The notes under the pieces were generated by a model. The model saw only the letters and a program-made list of their open reading frames with translations, ran no database searches and was not told the origin of the DNA. Below are positions 52,506 through 61,404 of a stretch of 64,000 nucleotides of DNA, piece by piece (within the stretch, counting starts at the first letter, position 1; the number at the start of each line of letters is the position of its first letter). Source of the stretch: Arthrobacter alpinus (lineage in GTDB: Bacteria > Actinomycetota > Actinomycetes > Actinomycetales > Micrococcaceae). Where the stretch lies: NCBI RefSeq assembly GCF_900105965.1, contig NZ_FNTV01000001.1, forward strand, positions 2,170,001 to 2,234,000, written 5' to 3'. The position numbers were made by a program, and so were the translations under genes.

Positions 52506-53965
52506 GGTCACGGCTGTCCGGCATGACGGGACAGCCAAAACGATCGGACAGGCGCAATCAGTCTTTGCTTGAAGTTGGGGCCAGCTCAGTGATCTTGGTG
52601 CTCCTTATTCCAGTCCTGTTTGGCGCACTGGCACTGGCGCTCGATTTCGGCAAGCTGGTTTACGAACGCCAGCATTTGAACAATGCCCTCGACGCTGCCG
52701 CACTTGCCGGCTCATACGCACTTCCCAATGACCCGACTGCGGCCAAAAACACGGCGATCCAATACGCCAAGAAAAACGATCCCCAGGCAAACCCCACCGT
52801 GACCTTCTGGTGCGTGGTGGCTTCCTCCGGCACCGCCAAGACTCCGGCCAGCGGCCAAGTCCCGGGCGTCTGCAACCCCGGTGGGACGGCAGGAGCAAAA
52901 TGTAACGAAACGATCTGTGCCATCCCTTGCACGGCAGTGGCTGGCCACCTATGCAACACCATCACGGTATCGGATAAAAGGGATGTGCCCTTCTCCTTTG
53001 CTCCCGTGATCGGTGTAAAAACCGGAAGCACCGGCGCCCTGGCCTCCACGGCCTGTCGGGGAGGATGTGGCGCCCAATCCCCGAATCCCATGGACGTGGC
53101 CCTGGTCGCGGACAGGACCAGCAGCATGAGCTCAACGGACCGCAACCTTATGGTCTCCGGAATCAAGAACACTTTGCAGACCATGACCCAGCAACAACAG
53201 TTTGTGGCGCTGGGAACTATCCATCGCAGCGTGGCCTCGCCCAAGGCCGGCACCTGCATCACCGCTGCCTCAAGTTCCGCCACCACCGGCCCGTGGATCC
53301 CGGTTCCATTCTCCAATAATTACACCCTTCCCCCCGCCGTTCCTGGTTCAAAGCCGGCCCTAAACACAGGCAGTACGCTCGTTCAGGGGCTGAATTGCCT
53401 CCCTGAGTCAAGTGGTAACGGCACCTACCTCGCCTCGCCCATGAAGGCCGCCGCGCGATACGTGCTCGGCAAGGACCCGAACAACTTGGGAAGCCTGTTG
53501 CCTGCGCGCTCCACCACAATTCCGGCAAAAAAGGCCATCATCTTCGAGACCGATGGCCAGCCCAATGAAACCACCCCGAAGTCAAACAACGGAACCACCT
53601 CCTTGGACGATGCACGAGACATCGGCAACAGTGACAGTGGCACGGCATGCAATAACCTGGCGGCCGTCGCAACTAACGCCAAGCAACAAGGGGTCTTGAT
53701 CGTGACGGTCGCCTTTGGTGACGCCACAACTGCCTCCTGCGGCACGAAGAAAGTACGTGACGTCCTAGCTGCAGCAGCATCGCCGGATGCAAAAGGCAAC
53801 GCCAGCACCGCAAACAATTGTTCTTCCGCGACGGAAATTACGGCTGAGAATAGCGATGGGGATTTTTTCTTCTGCGCCGCCAAAGGAGACGAGCTTGGCC
53901 CGATCTTCGTCTCGGCGATCAATGCCATCAGCCCAAACACCCATCTGATGCGGATTCCGGACTGA
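52493..53965 (+). CDS. tadG: TadG-like protein with von Willebrand A domain
   Basis: 490 residues from ATG 52493 with GGAGGATC upstream. N-terminal membrane helix with the TadE/TadG-type ALALDFGKLVYERQHLNNALDAAALAG region, a cysteine-containing linker, and a vWA domain from about 204 onward with a MIDAS-type DRTSSMS, TLVQGLNCL and IIFETDGQPNE. Probably an extracytoplasmic adhesin or assembly factor of the pilus. Last gene of the plus-strand operon. Confidence 0.88.
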   Translation: MHPLRSRLSGMTGQPKRSDRRNQSLLEVGASSVILVLLIPVLFGALALALDFGKLVYERQHLNNALDAAALAGSYALPNDPTAAKNTAIQYAKKNDPQANPTVTFWCVVASSGTAKTPASGQVPGVCNPGGTAGAKCNETICAIPCTAVAGHLCNTITVSDKRDVPFSFAPVIGVKTGSTGALASTACRGGCGAQSPNPMDVALVADRTSSMSSTDRNLMVSGIKNTLQTMTQQQQFVALGTIHRSVASPKAGTCITAASSSATTGPWIPVPFSNNYTLPPAVPGSKPALNTGSTLVQGLNCLPESSGNGTYLASPMKAAARYVLGKDPNNLGSLLPARSTTIPAKKAIIFETDGQPNETTPKSNNGTTSLDDARDIGNSDSGTACNNLAAVATNAKQQGVLIVTVAFGDATTASCGTKKVRDVLAAAASPDAKGNASTANNCSSATEITAENSDGDFFFCAAKGDELGPIFVSAINAISPNTHLMRIPD

Positions 53966-53970
53966 AGGGG

Positions 53971-54474
53971 CTAACCAATCACCAATACAACCAGCGCACC
54001 GGCAAGCATGAATGGTCCAAACGGGATCTGTGTCTTGCCGGTGCCTCGCCGCGAGACAATCAAAACCAGCCCCCACACGGCTCCGAGGAAGAACGCCAGC
54101 ACGGTCCCCCACATCACGGCCTGCCAGCTAACGAAGCCGAGATACAGTCCGAGGACGAACGCCAGCTTCACATCGCCATAGCCCATGCTGGACGGGGAGA
54201 TCAGCCTGAGCACCGCGTAAGCTACCCACAACACCACGGCTCCGAGGATTGTTCGCAAGGCGGTGGCGCCGTCGAGCATAACCAGGCTGGCCGAGAGCAA
54301 CAACACCCCGGCAATAGCCGCAGAAGGGAACACAATCCTGTTCGGCAAAAGCTGGTGCTTGATGTCGATCACCGTCAACCAAGTCGCCATCACCAAGTAG
54401 TAAAGTCCGGCAATCAGGACCAGCCAGAAGGCCACCGGGGTCTCGTTCCACAGGTCCCTCAGCGCATTGATCAT
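53971..54474 (-). CDS. tadV: Type IV prepilin peptidase (A24 family, TadV/CpaA)
   Basis: 167 residues, four to five membrane helices. Both aspartates of A24 proteases are visible: IDIKHQLLPNRIV and MGYGDVKLAFVLG. Lacks the N-methylase zinc domain of PilD, as usual for TadV/CpaA. It should process Flp, TadE and TadG. Convergent to tadG with 5 bases between the stops, so not in the same operon. Confidence 0.9.
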   Translation of the reverse strand: MINALRDLWNETPVAFWLVLIAGLYYLVMATWLTVIDIKHQLLPNRIVFPSAAIAGVLLLSASLVMLDGATALRTILGAVVLWVAYAVLRLISPSSMGYGDVKLAFVLGLYLGFVSWQAVMWGTVLAFFLGAVWGLVLIVSRRGTGKTQIPFGPFMLAGALVVLVIG

Positions 54475-54527
54475 GGGCTGATGCTACGGCAGAGGGCGCC
54501 ACAAAAGTGACTGTTACAGCGCTGCGT

Positions 54528-55790
54528 TTAGCGTGAGGCGTACTGCTCGTACGGGATGTTCCAATCGCCGAATCCGTCGGTGGGTGCGATGGTCTCATTC
54601 GGCGTGTTGACGGTGTGGACAATATCGCCCGCGCCCATGTTGTTGAACACCCAGCTGGCGCCTTCGGCCGAGAGGCCAATGCAGCCGTGCGACAGGTTCG
54701 CTACCCCCAGATACGGCATGGCCGACGTCGTTGCTTGGTGAATGAAGATGCCGCTGTAGGAAAGACGCGTGGCGTACTCAACGTCCACGGAGCCGTAATC
54801 CCCCGGATCGCCCGGCTTCAGGCCGATCGTGGACGCCTTGAATGTGGCGTACCGCTGCTGGTCATTAGTCAGCACAATGTAGCCCGATGCTGAGGGGAAA
54901 GCTTCATCGCCCAGGGTGGCCGGGTAGCTCTTGGTGAGCACATCATTGACGAAGATATTCACCAGGTGAGCACCGGCGTCGGCCTCCATGACCACCTTGT
55001 TGCCGATGTTCACGTTGTAGTTCTTGTTGAAGTTGGCGATCATGCCGTTACCCAGGTCCATACCCAGCAACTGCATGTCCACGTTGATCTTGGAGTTAGC
55101 AGGCCAGTAGTCGGCCGCACGGTAGCGGACCAAAGTGTCCGAGTACCAGCGGAAAGAGCCCTGCTGGCCCGTGCTGGTGGTGATCTTGATGGCCTTTTCG
55201 ACGGCTTCCTTGTTCACGACAGGCTCGCTGAATACAAACTGCAACGGCTGCGCCACGCCGACAGTATCGCCGTCGTTCGGGAACATTACAGCATCAGCCT
55301 CATGCGTTGCCGGAACCGTAGTGAAGGTGCTGACCTTGGTGGACTTGAAGCCTTCCGAGTCAACAGCTGTCACATCAAAGGTGTAGGCGGTATCAAACTT
55401 CAGCGGCGCCTTGGCCGTCCACTTGTTATCGCTGACGGTGAGCTCGCCGTCCAGGACAGCACCCGTGGCCGTTTCCTTGAGGACTGCGTGGAAAATAGTC
55501 CCGTTGGTGACATCCGCGGTGATCTCACTGACAGGATTCACAGACTCGGTACCCGTGGCAGGCTTCAGCTCAATGACGGCGGGGACGGCTGCGGCCGTGG
55601 GTTCGGGAGTCGGTTCAACCGTCTTGGTGGGTGTTGGAGAAGCGGAGGGGCCAGTCAAGAGGCCGTCCGGAAGCCACGAATTGGCCGTTGCCGCACCTAT
55701 TCCGCCACCAGCAATCACCAAAGCGACCAAGGAGATCAACGCGATCTTCCACCCCTTGCGAGGCTTCTTGGTCTCTTCAAACTCCGCCAT
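54528..55790 (-). CDS. L,D-transpeptidase (Ig-like + YkuD), copy 1
   Basis: 420 residues. Cytosolic N-terminus (TKKPRKGWK), one membrane helix, a Thr/Pro/Glu linker, two Ig-like domains (about 75-275) and a YkuD domain (about 285-415). The catalytic motif is FIHQATTSAMPYLG...SHGCIGLS with nucleophilic Cys. Forms 3-3 cross-links in peptidoglycan, as mycobacterial Ldts do. Close paralog directly upstream. Confidence 0.92.
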   Translation of the reverse strand: MAEFEETKKPRKGWKIALISLVALVIAGGGIGAATANSWLPDGLLTGPSASPTPTKTVEPTPEPTAAAVPAVIELKPATGTESVNPVSEITADVTNGTIFHAVLKETATGAVLDGELTVSDNKWTAKAPLKFDTAYTFDVTAVDSEGFKSTKVSTFTTVPATHEADAVMFPNDGDTVGVAQPLQFVFSEPVVNKEAVEKAIKITTSTGQQGSFRWYSDTLVRYRAADYWPANSKINVDMQLLGMDLGNGMIANFNKNYNVNIGNKVVMEADAGAHLVNIFVNDVLTKSYPATLGDEAFPSASGYIVLTNDQQRYATFKASTIGLKPGDPGDYGSVDVEYATRLSYSGIFIHQATTSAMPYLGVANLSHGCIGLSAEGASWVFNNMGAGDIVHTVNTPNETIAPTDGFGDWNIPYEQYASR

Positions 55791-55933
55791 GCAAACTCCC
55801 CATTCGGTGGACTTATTCCACTGTACTCACTAGCCACGCAGATTGCGCTAAGTACCCATTTTACGCTATGGGTGGTACGCAACACGCCAGGGCCGGGTCA
55901 CACCGGCGTCACGTTTGAGTTAACTCTGAGTAG

Positions 55934-57184
55934 TCATCGTTGGGCGTATTGGGCGAAGGGGATGTTCCAGTCCCCGAAGCCATCGGTGGGTGCGATGGTC
56001 TCGTTGGGGCTACCCACCACGTGGACCAGATCGCCCGTGCCCATGTTGTTGAACACCCAGCTGGCGCCTTCGGCGGACATGCCGATGCAGCCATGGGAGA
56101 GGTTGACCTGACCCAGGTACGGCATGGCACTATCCGTGGCTTGGTGGATGAATTCGCCACTGGGAGTCAGCCGGGATGCGTACTCAACGTCAACCTCGCC
56201 GTAGTTGGCTGGGTCACCGGGCTTCAGACCGATCGAGGACGCCACAAAGTGAGCGTTGCGCTGTTTGTCTGAAAGAAGCACCAGGTATCCAGAAGCCGAG
56301 GGAAAACGCTCATCCCCCATGGTCACCGGGTATTCCTTGACGAGTGCTCCGTTGATGTAAATGCTGGCCTTGAGGTTGGCGGCGTCGGCCACCATTTCCA
56401 CCTTGTTGCCGATCTGGACAACGTCAGTCTTATTGAAGTTGCCGATCTGCCCGTCGCCAAAGTCCACACCAAAGAGTTTCATCTCAACGGTGATCTTAGT
56501 ATTGGCTGCCCAGAAGTCCTCGGCACGGTATCGCAGCAACGTGTCCGAGTACCAGCGGAAAGCTCCCTTTTGCCCCGAGGAGGCAGTGATGGAGATGGCC
56601 TTCTCCACGGCTTCCTTGTTCTTGACCGGCTCACTAAAGGTGAACTGAAGCGGCTGTGCCACTCCCACGGTGGATCCAGTGGCGGGGTACATGGCCAGAT
56701 CAGCCTCGTTCGACGCCGGCACAGTGGTGAACGTGCTGACAGTGGTGCTGCGATTGCCGGCTTCGTCCTCGGTGGTGACATCAAAGGTGTAGTCCGTGGC
56801 AAACTGCAACGGACCACTGCTGACCCACTTTCGGCCGCTGATGAACAGCCCACCATCGATGGTTTCGCCAGTGGCTGTTTCCTTCAAGACCGCGCTATAA
56901 ACCGTGCCGTTTTCTGCCAGGGCCGTGACCTCATCAGCAGGGTTGATGGAGGTGGCGCCTGTTTTGGGTGAAAGAGCAAGCGTCACCGGTGTTGCTGCCG
57001 GCGTGGTTGGCACGGCCGACGGCGTGGCCGTCTCGGTCTGTGTGGCGCTGGGGTGCTCCCCCGGAAGCCATGAGTTTGCCGCGGCAACACCAATGCCGCC
57101 TCCGCCAATGGCCAGGACAACAACTGCGGCCAAGGCGATCTTCAAACCCAGACGGGATTTCTTGGACTGATCCGGTTGAGACAT
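55934..57184 (-). CDS. L,D-transpeptidase (Ig-like + YkuD), copy 2
   Basis: 416 residues, same layout as the downstream copy: membrane helix (LALAAVVVLAIGGGGIGVAAA region), Thr/Pro linker, two Ig-like domains and a YkuD domain with FIHQATDSAMPYLG and SHGCIGMS. The last 60 residues are nearly identical to copy 1, while the N-terminal linker differs. Each has its own 5' region (143 bases between the genes). Confidence 0.92.
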   Translation of the reverse strand: MSQPDQSKKSRLGLKIALAAVVVLAIGGGGIGVAAANSWLPGEHPSATQTETATPSAVPTTPAATPVTLALSPKTGATSINPADEVTALAENGTVYSAVLKETATGETIDGGLFISGRKWVSSGPLQFATDYTFDVTTEDEAGNRSTTVSTFTTVPASNEADLAMYPATGSTVGVAQPLQFTFSEPVKNKEAVEKAISITASSGQKGAFRWYSDTLLRYRAEDFWAANTKITVEMKLFGVDFGDGQIGNFNKTDVVQIGNKVEMVADAANLKASIYINGALVKEYPVTMGDERFPSASGYLVLLSDKQRNAHFVASSIGLKPGDPANYGEVDVEYASRLTPSGEFIHQATDSAMPYLGQVNLSHGCIGMSAEGASWVFNNMGTGDLVHVVGSPNETIAPTDGFGDWNIPFAQYAQR

Positions 57185-57307
57185 TCAAACTCCAGACGGG
57201 CGGACGCATCCACAAGTACGGGGCGTGCGGCATGCACGACTTTCATGATTTTACGCCTTCCCGGATTGCATGGGCGCTCAAGCGTCGAGGAGCCTGAAAT
57301 ATTCAGT

Positions 57308-57347
57308 CACGTTGAAGACCCCTGGGCGCCCAGGGGTCTTCAACGTG
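57308..57347 (-). terminator. 40-bp perfect palindrome
   Basis: The arm CACGTTGAAGACCCCTGGGC is followed with no spacer by its exact reverse complement. Lies 55 bases past the YCII gene stop and upstream of Ldt copy 2; a terminator role is likely, although no T tract follows. Confidence 0.6.
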
Positions 57348-57402
57348 TCACTCTGCGATCCAGGATTCGGTGGAAGTGTACTTTTCGGCGTCAGGGAATG
57401 TG

Positions 57403-57732
57403 TTACATGCCCATGTCGACGAGTTCAAAGATTTCCAGAGTGAAACGGCCTTTGCCCTCAGAGAGGAACGGGTGACCTTTGGCCAGAGTCTTCGCGGCAT
57501 CGAGACTCTCGGCCTCGAGGATGCTGTAACCCTGCAGATCGCTGGTGGTAACGCTGGTTCCGCCGTCTGAAACTGCAGCGCGGGCGCCGAAGGGGGCACC
57601 GGCGTCGAGCAGGGCCGTGCCAACCCCACCCATCCAGGCTCCCCAGGCCGCCAATTCCTTCGCTGACTGCTCCTCGGTGAACTGATCAATGGGTGTGGCC
57701 GGGCCGTTATAGATATAGATGAACTTGCTCAT
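57403..57732 (-). CDS. YCII-related domain protein
   Basis: 109 residues from ATG 57732 with AAAGGA upstream. Small alpha/beta barrel with SKFIYIYNGPATP, GAWMGGVGTALLDAGAPFG, DLQGYSILEAESLDAAKTLAKGHPFL and a FTLEIFEL end. Typical of YCII-like proteins often paired with ECF sigma or SRPBCC genes. Probably a small-molecule binding or enzyme domain; function unknown. Confidence 0.85.
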   Translation of the reverse strand: MSKFIYIYNGPATPIDQFTEEQSAKELAAWGAWMGGVGTALLDAGAPFGARAAVSDGGTSVTTSDLQGYSILEAESLDAAKTLAKGHPFLSEGKGRFTLEIFELVDMGM

Positions 57733-57876
57733 GACGATTCCTTTCATCGGTTTCCTCGTGTCCGCTGTGGCCGCGAGTGAATTGTGCTGCATTGAATGCA
57801 TTGCGTGGGATGCCTACCCGGGTAGGGGCCGATTCGGACTGGACATTAACCACTGCAGTTTCCTTTCCGGACAGTC

Positions 57877-58854
57877 TTACAAGATAGCCGTTTGACGGCC
57901 TGTGAACGCCACGAGACGGTCCAAGCTGGCTGCGGATTCTTCAACGAGTGTTTCCTCGGCAAAGCTCGCCCCGCGCATGCTCGGCGCAATGGTGTTCCTC
58001 GCCAGAGCCAGCACGTACTCAGAGAGCACCGGGGCAACCTCCAGCGTCCGCGAGGTTGCGGTTGCGAAGTCCCAAGCGTGGACCAGAAATTCCAAGTTGA
58101 GGATGTTGGCCACGGTGGTGGCGGGCAATTCCGCGAAGCCCATGTCGATGGTGCCCTCCAATCCACGTGCCTGGAAAGCTTCAAGCGTTGGCTGGGCAAC
58201 ATCCGCCAAACGCTTCTCGGGGGCTGCAGCCGGATCGTCACCAATGGCCACGCCAAGAGCCTTGCCAATACTGGAGATGGAACCAATCAGGTGTTCCAAG
58301 AGCCCTGAAACGGTGAAGTCTTCGCACGGGGTTTGCCGACCCATGTCTGCCGTTGTCAGGCTAGCGAGGGTGCGTTGGGCGATGGCCAGGGTTGCCTCGG
58401 CACTGATGAGTTCGTTGATGGGGTCCGGAGCCGCAGACCAGTCATCCGCACCGGCGTCGCCCGTGGTTGTCAGTGTTACCAGGCGGCCCAAGAAGTGGTT
58501 CCATCCCTCGGTGTGGCCTGTTTCCTCGACAGCCGCCAGACCCTCGTGGACCAGGCGAACCATGGTGCCGCCGTCGGCCGGTTCCAGTGTGATGGTGATA
58601 GTAGAGGCATCAGCCACGGGAGCTCCCTGACCTTCCCACCTCCAGGTGAACACAACCCTTTTGCCGGGCTCGATCTCCTTGAAGGTACCGGCCACAGAGT
58701 GGCCAGGAGTGATGGTCCATCGGTAGCCGCCGCCAACCCTGAGGTCCACGCGAGCGGCAACAGCCTTCCAGCGGCGAAGCCGTTCGGGCTCGGTGATGAG
58801 TGCAAACGCCTCGTCGGGATTGACTGGGATGAAAACTGACTTGTCAATGGTCAT
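57877..58854 (-). CDS. SRPBCC (AHSA1-like) domain fused to TIGR03086-type domain
   Basis: 325 residues from ATG 58854 with AAGGAGA 5 bases upstream. The first half (about 1-135) is an AHSA1/START-type ligand cavity (VNPDEAFALITEPERLRRW, GGGYRWTITPGH, GTMVRLVHEGL). The second (about 150-325) is a TIGR03086/mycothiol-dependent maleylpyruvate isomerase-like four-helix domain with QTPCEDFTVSGLLEHLIG and NLEFLVHAWDFATAT. The two are usually separate proteins, so the fusion is notable. Overlaps the ArsR gene by 11 bases: a regulator-effector pair. Confidence 0.87.
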   Translation of the reverse strand: MTIDKSVFIPVNPDEAFALITEPERLRRWKAVAARVDLRVGGGYRWTITPGHSVAGTFKEIEPGKRVVFTWRWEGQGAPVADASTITITLEPADGGTMVRLVHEGLAAVEETGHTEGWNHFLGRLVTLTTTGDAGADDWSAAPDPINELISAEATLAIAQRTLASLTTADMGRQTPCEDFTVSGLLEHLIGSISSIGKALGVAIGDDPAAAPEKRLADVAQPTLEAFQARGLEGTIDMGFAELPATTVANILNLEFLVHAWDFATATSRTLEVAPVLSEYVLALARNTIAPSMRGASFAEETLVEESAASLDRLVAFTGRQTAIL

Positions 58855-59173
58855 CGGTATCTCCTTGATGTGGTTGTGAATGCAAAGCCCTGGCATCAGC
58901 AGCCAACAGGTCGAGCTCTGCTGTCCAGAAGGACTCCAAGGCCTCCCGCAGTTTTGCCATGCCCCTGGCGTCCAAACGGTAATACCGATTCCGGCCGTCC
59001 TTTCGAGCAAGGACCAAGCCAGCACCAGCCAGATGAAGCAAATGTTGGGAAATTGCGGAACGGGTGACAGTAAAATTGCCCGCCAGCTCGTTGACACTTT
59101 GTTCTCCGGTAGCCAGAAGTTGAAGCAGCGCACGCCGGGTTGGCTCCGCGGCAGTCTCCAAAACATCAGGCAT
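58844..59173 (-). CDS. ArsR-family transcriptional regulator
   Basis: 109 residues, a single winged helix-turn-helix: EPTRRALLQLLATGEQSVNELAG, SAISQHLLHLAGAGLVLARKDGRNRYYRLD. No cysteine metal site visible, as usual for the ArsR proteins linked to SRPBCC genes. Translationally coupled to the downstream SRPBCC fusion, which it probably controls. Confidence 0.9.
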   Translation of the reverse strand: MPDVLETAAEPTRRALLQLLATGEQSVNELAGNFTVTRSAISQHLLHLAGAGLVLARKDGRNRYYRLDARGMAKLREALESFWTAELDLLAADARALHSQPHQGDTDDH

Positions 59174-59341
59174 AATAATAGGTTAGCCCTGGCTAACGCA
59201 TTGCGCAATGGTTCGTTCTCACTCCGATGTTGCCCAGGGACGAGGGGCAGTCAGAAATGACTTTTCGGTTCCTTGCGGCCTGCCGTGACTGAGCCTTGGA
59301 CAGCGCAGCAGGAGGTCTCGGTCTCGACCCGCAACGGTTTC

Positions 59342-60133
59342 TCAGCCGCGCAAATACTCCAACTGCGCCTCCACAGATAACGCAGCGGCACCAAGCACGT
59401 TTGTGGGTACATCCCCGTAGACCAGAGCCACAACATCGGCCGCAGCCGGTTCCATCCCGGTCTGCGCGCGGAGATGCTCGACGGCGGTGCGCACCTGCCC
59501 CAGCCGATCGCTCCGGTGTGCCTGATAAGCCACAACGGTTGCCGCGACATCAGCTAAAACAGGTCCGTGCCCAGGCAATCCCAACACGGGGCCGCCGGTA
59601 GTTCCTCGCAGCCTCAGCTTCTCGAGGGATTCAAGATAATCGGCCAGTTTTCCGTCAGGATAGTCCAGCACGGTGGTCCCCTGGCCCAACACGGTGTCGC
59701 CGGTCAGGATCAGGCCGGTGTTGCCGCTGTCCGCCACGAAGAAGCATAAGGAATCACTGGTATGTCCGGGAGTGGCCAGCACCTCGATGGTGAGGCCGCC
59801 AGCCTCGATGAGTTCGCCGTCGTACAGGGGTTCTCCTGAGTGACAAAACTCCGGCAGGAAGGCGCGGACGGGCGCGCCCGTGAGCCGGTGCAGCTCGGCA
59901 CTGCCGTCAGTGTGATCGCTGTGGCGGTGCGTGATGAGGATCAACTCCACCGTCCCTGCGGCGGCCAACTCGGTCAGATGCAGGGTAAGGTCCGGGCCTG
60001 GATCGACAACCACTACCCCGGCACCCGGGGCGCCGAGGACATAGGAGTTGGTGCCATCCAACGTCATGGGTCCCGGATTTTCCGCCCGACGACGCCGGAC
60101 AACCGCGCCCATGGATTCCCAGCGATCAGTCAT
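59342..60133 (-). CDS. Metallo-beta-lactamase fold hydrolase
   Basis: 263 residues. The HxHxDH zinc motif reads THRHSDHTDG; GPMTLDGTNSYVLGA, TPGHTSDSLCF and LTGDTVLGQGTTVLDYPDG supply the other ligands. Resembles LACTB2/hydroxyacylglutathione-hydrolase-like enzymes common in Actinobacteria. Substrate unknown. Confidence 0.9.
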   Translation of the reverse strand: MTDRWESMGAVVRRRRAENPGPMTLDGTNSYVLGAPGAGVVVVDPGPDLTLHLTELAAAGTVELILITHRHSDHTDGSAELHRLTGAPVRAFLPEFCHSGEPLYDGELIEAGGLTIEVLATPGHTSDSLCFFVADSGNTGLILTGDTVLGQGTTVLDYPDGKLADYLESLEKLRLRGTTGGPVLGLPGHGPVLADVAATVVAYQAHRSDRLGQVRTAVEHLRAQTGMEPAAADVVALVYGDVPTNVLGAAALSVEAQLEYLRG

Positions 60134-60159
60134 GACGTCCCTTCCCAGCGGTGTGGCGG

Positions 60160-60339
60160 CTACGAGGTGATTTGTTCGGGGCGGAGCAGGAGGGCAATAC
60201 CCTCGTCGATCTTGTAACGCAGGGGCGTGCCGGCCGGGCCATTGGCCGTGCTGACCAGCTCATCGCCCTCCTGAACCAAAGGTGATCCGGTGACGGGGCA
60301 ACGCAACACTGCCATCAAGACTTCGCTAATTCTGGCCAT
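60160..60339 (-). CDS. Trm112-like small protein (UPF0434 type)
   Basis: 59 residues, too short for many gene finders. MARISEVLMAVLRCPVTGSP begins with the family's LxCPxTxxPL motif, followed by GTPLRYKIDEGIALLLRPEQ (YPI.DGIP.ML-like). The second pair of zinc cysteines is absent, as in bacterial family members. GGAAG lies upstream of the ATG. Its position between the MBL-fold and DUF3499 genes fits the actinobacterial arrangement where it sits near DUF3499. Confidence 0.8.
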   Translation of the reverse strand: MARISEVLMAVLRCPVTGSPLVQEGDELVSTANGPAGTPLRYKIDEGIALLLRPEQITS

Positions 60340-60362
60340 GGTCTTCCAATTCCCTCAAAAGT

Positions 60363-60770
60363 TCAGCTGGTGGTCTCATCGCGCAGGATACGCAAGTGAC
60401 CACGCCTACCGCTGCTGGGAGCAAACGTAGGTGGTTCAAGCGTTCCGCGACGAGCGCGCATGGGCGAGGTCCCGGCGTCGTCCGCATCCTCATCGCGTTC
60501 ACTGGCGGCCTCGCGGACAGCATCGGCCAGGGCCAAAAGATCGTCCGGACCAGGCACGGGCGGCTTATCCGAGCGCGCCAGATGAATCACTTCCCACCCC
60601 AAGGGGGCCGAGAGTCGGGCCGAATGTTTGGCGCACAAATCGTAGCAATGCGGCTCTGCAAAGGTTGCCAAGGGCCCCAAAACAGCAGTCGAATCTGCAT
60701 AGACGTACGTCAAAGTAGCCACGGCCGGTTCACGACAGGCGGATCTGGTGCATTGACGAAGGGTTCCCAC
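60363..60770 (-). CDS. DUF3499 family protein
   Basis: 135 residues. Cys-rich N-terminal zinc-finger-like part (RQCTRSACREPAVATLTYVYADSTAVLGPLA and HCYDLCAKHSARLSAP), then a Pro/Arg-rich tail. Function unknown, but almost universal in Actinobacteria and typically divergent from the zincin-like gene, as here (67-base gap). Confidence 0.88.
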   Translation of the reverse strand: MGTLRQCTRSACREPAVATLTYVYADSTAVLGPLATFAEPHCYDLCAKHSARLSAPLGWEVIHLARSDKPPVPGPDDLLALADAVREAASERDEDADDAGTSPMRARRGTLEPPTFAPSSGRRGHLRILRDETTS

Positions 60771-60837
60771 GGTTCATAAGACTACCCTCCCCGCCGCCAT
60801 ATTTCCCCTTCACGCCCCTGCCGCCTAGAGTGAAAAG

Positions 60838-61386
60838 ATGAAGTTCAATGCTAGCCACGGTGAAGAACACCTCACCATCTCACTGGAGGCGCAGGATTTC
60901 GACGGCGTACCCACCGCCGATTCACCGGCCACGCCCCGCTCATTTGCGCGCCGCCGCCGGGATCGTCATGGTCGCGGGTTACGCGGGCCGCTGCTGCCAC
61001 CGGCACTGCCGGGCGCACGGACTCGCAGCGAAAAGTTTGAGGACCTGGTGGTTGATTCCGCCGACCGCATGCGCACACTGTGGCCGCAGGCCATGGCTGA
61101 TGTGGAGTACCTCGTAGAGGAAGTGCCTGACAAGTTGGAGGCCCTCATTGCCTCCGGGGTCCAGGCGCCGCTTGGCAAGTACGAACACGCGGTGGGCGCC
61201 ACGGCCGAAACCCCCGCCCAGCCGCCGTCGATCTCCATCTACCGCCACCCCATCGAAGCCCTGTGCGACACCCCCGCGCAGGTACGCGAATTGGTCCACG
61301 AAGTCATGGTGGATCAGGTGGCCGGGCTGCTCAACATAGACCCCGACACAGTTGACCCCCTGTTTCGCCGCTTCGGAGGGCACTGA
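60838..61386 (+). CDS. Zincin-like metallopeptidase family protein (PF06262-like), degenerate motif
   Basis: 182 residues. A basic RRRRDRHGRGLRGPLLPP segment is followed by KFEDLVVDSADRM and a C-terminal zincin-like half with ISIYRHPIEAL. The HExxH metal motif reads HEVMVDQ: the first His and Glu are kept but the second His is Val, so zinc-dependent activity is doubtful. The start is not certain; downstream starts are possible. Partner of DUF3499. Confidence 0.78.
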   Translation: MKFNASHGEEHLTISLEAQDFDGVPTADSPATPRSFARRRRDRHGRGLRGPLLPPALPGARTRSEKFEDLVVDSADRMRTLWPQAMADVEYLVEEVPDKLEALIASGVQAPLGKYEHAVGATAETPAQPPSISIYRHPIEALCDTPAQVRELVHEVMVDQVAGLLNIDPDTVDPLFRRFGGH

Positions 61387-61404
61387 CGCGCTGCACACTT
61401 ACCT

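Noticed and set aside
58855..59208. Long N-terminal extension of the SRPBCC fusion
   Set aside because: It overlaps the whole ArsR gene in another frame; ATG 58854 with AAGGAGA is the natural start.
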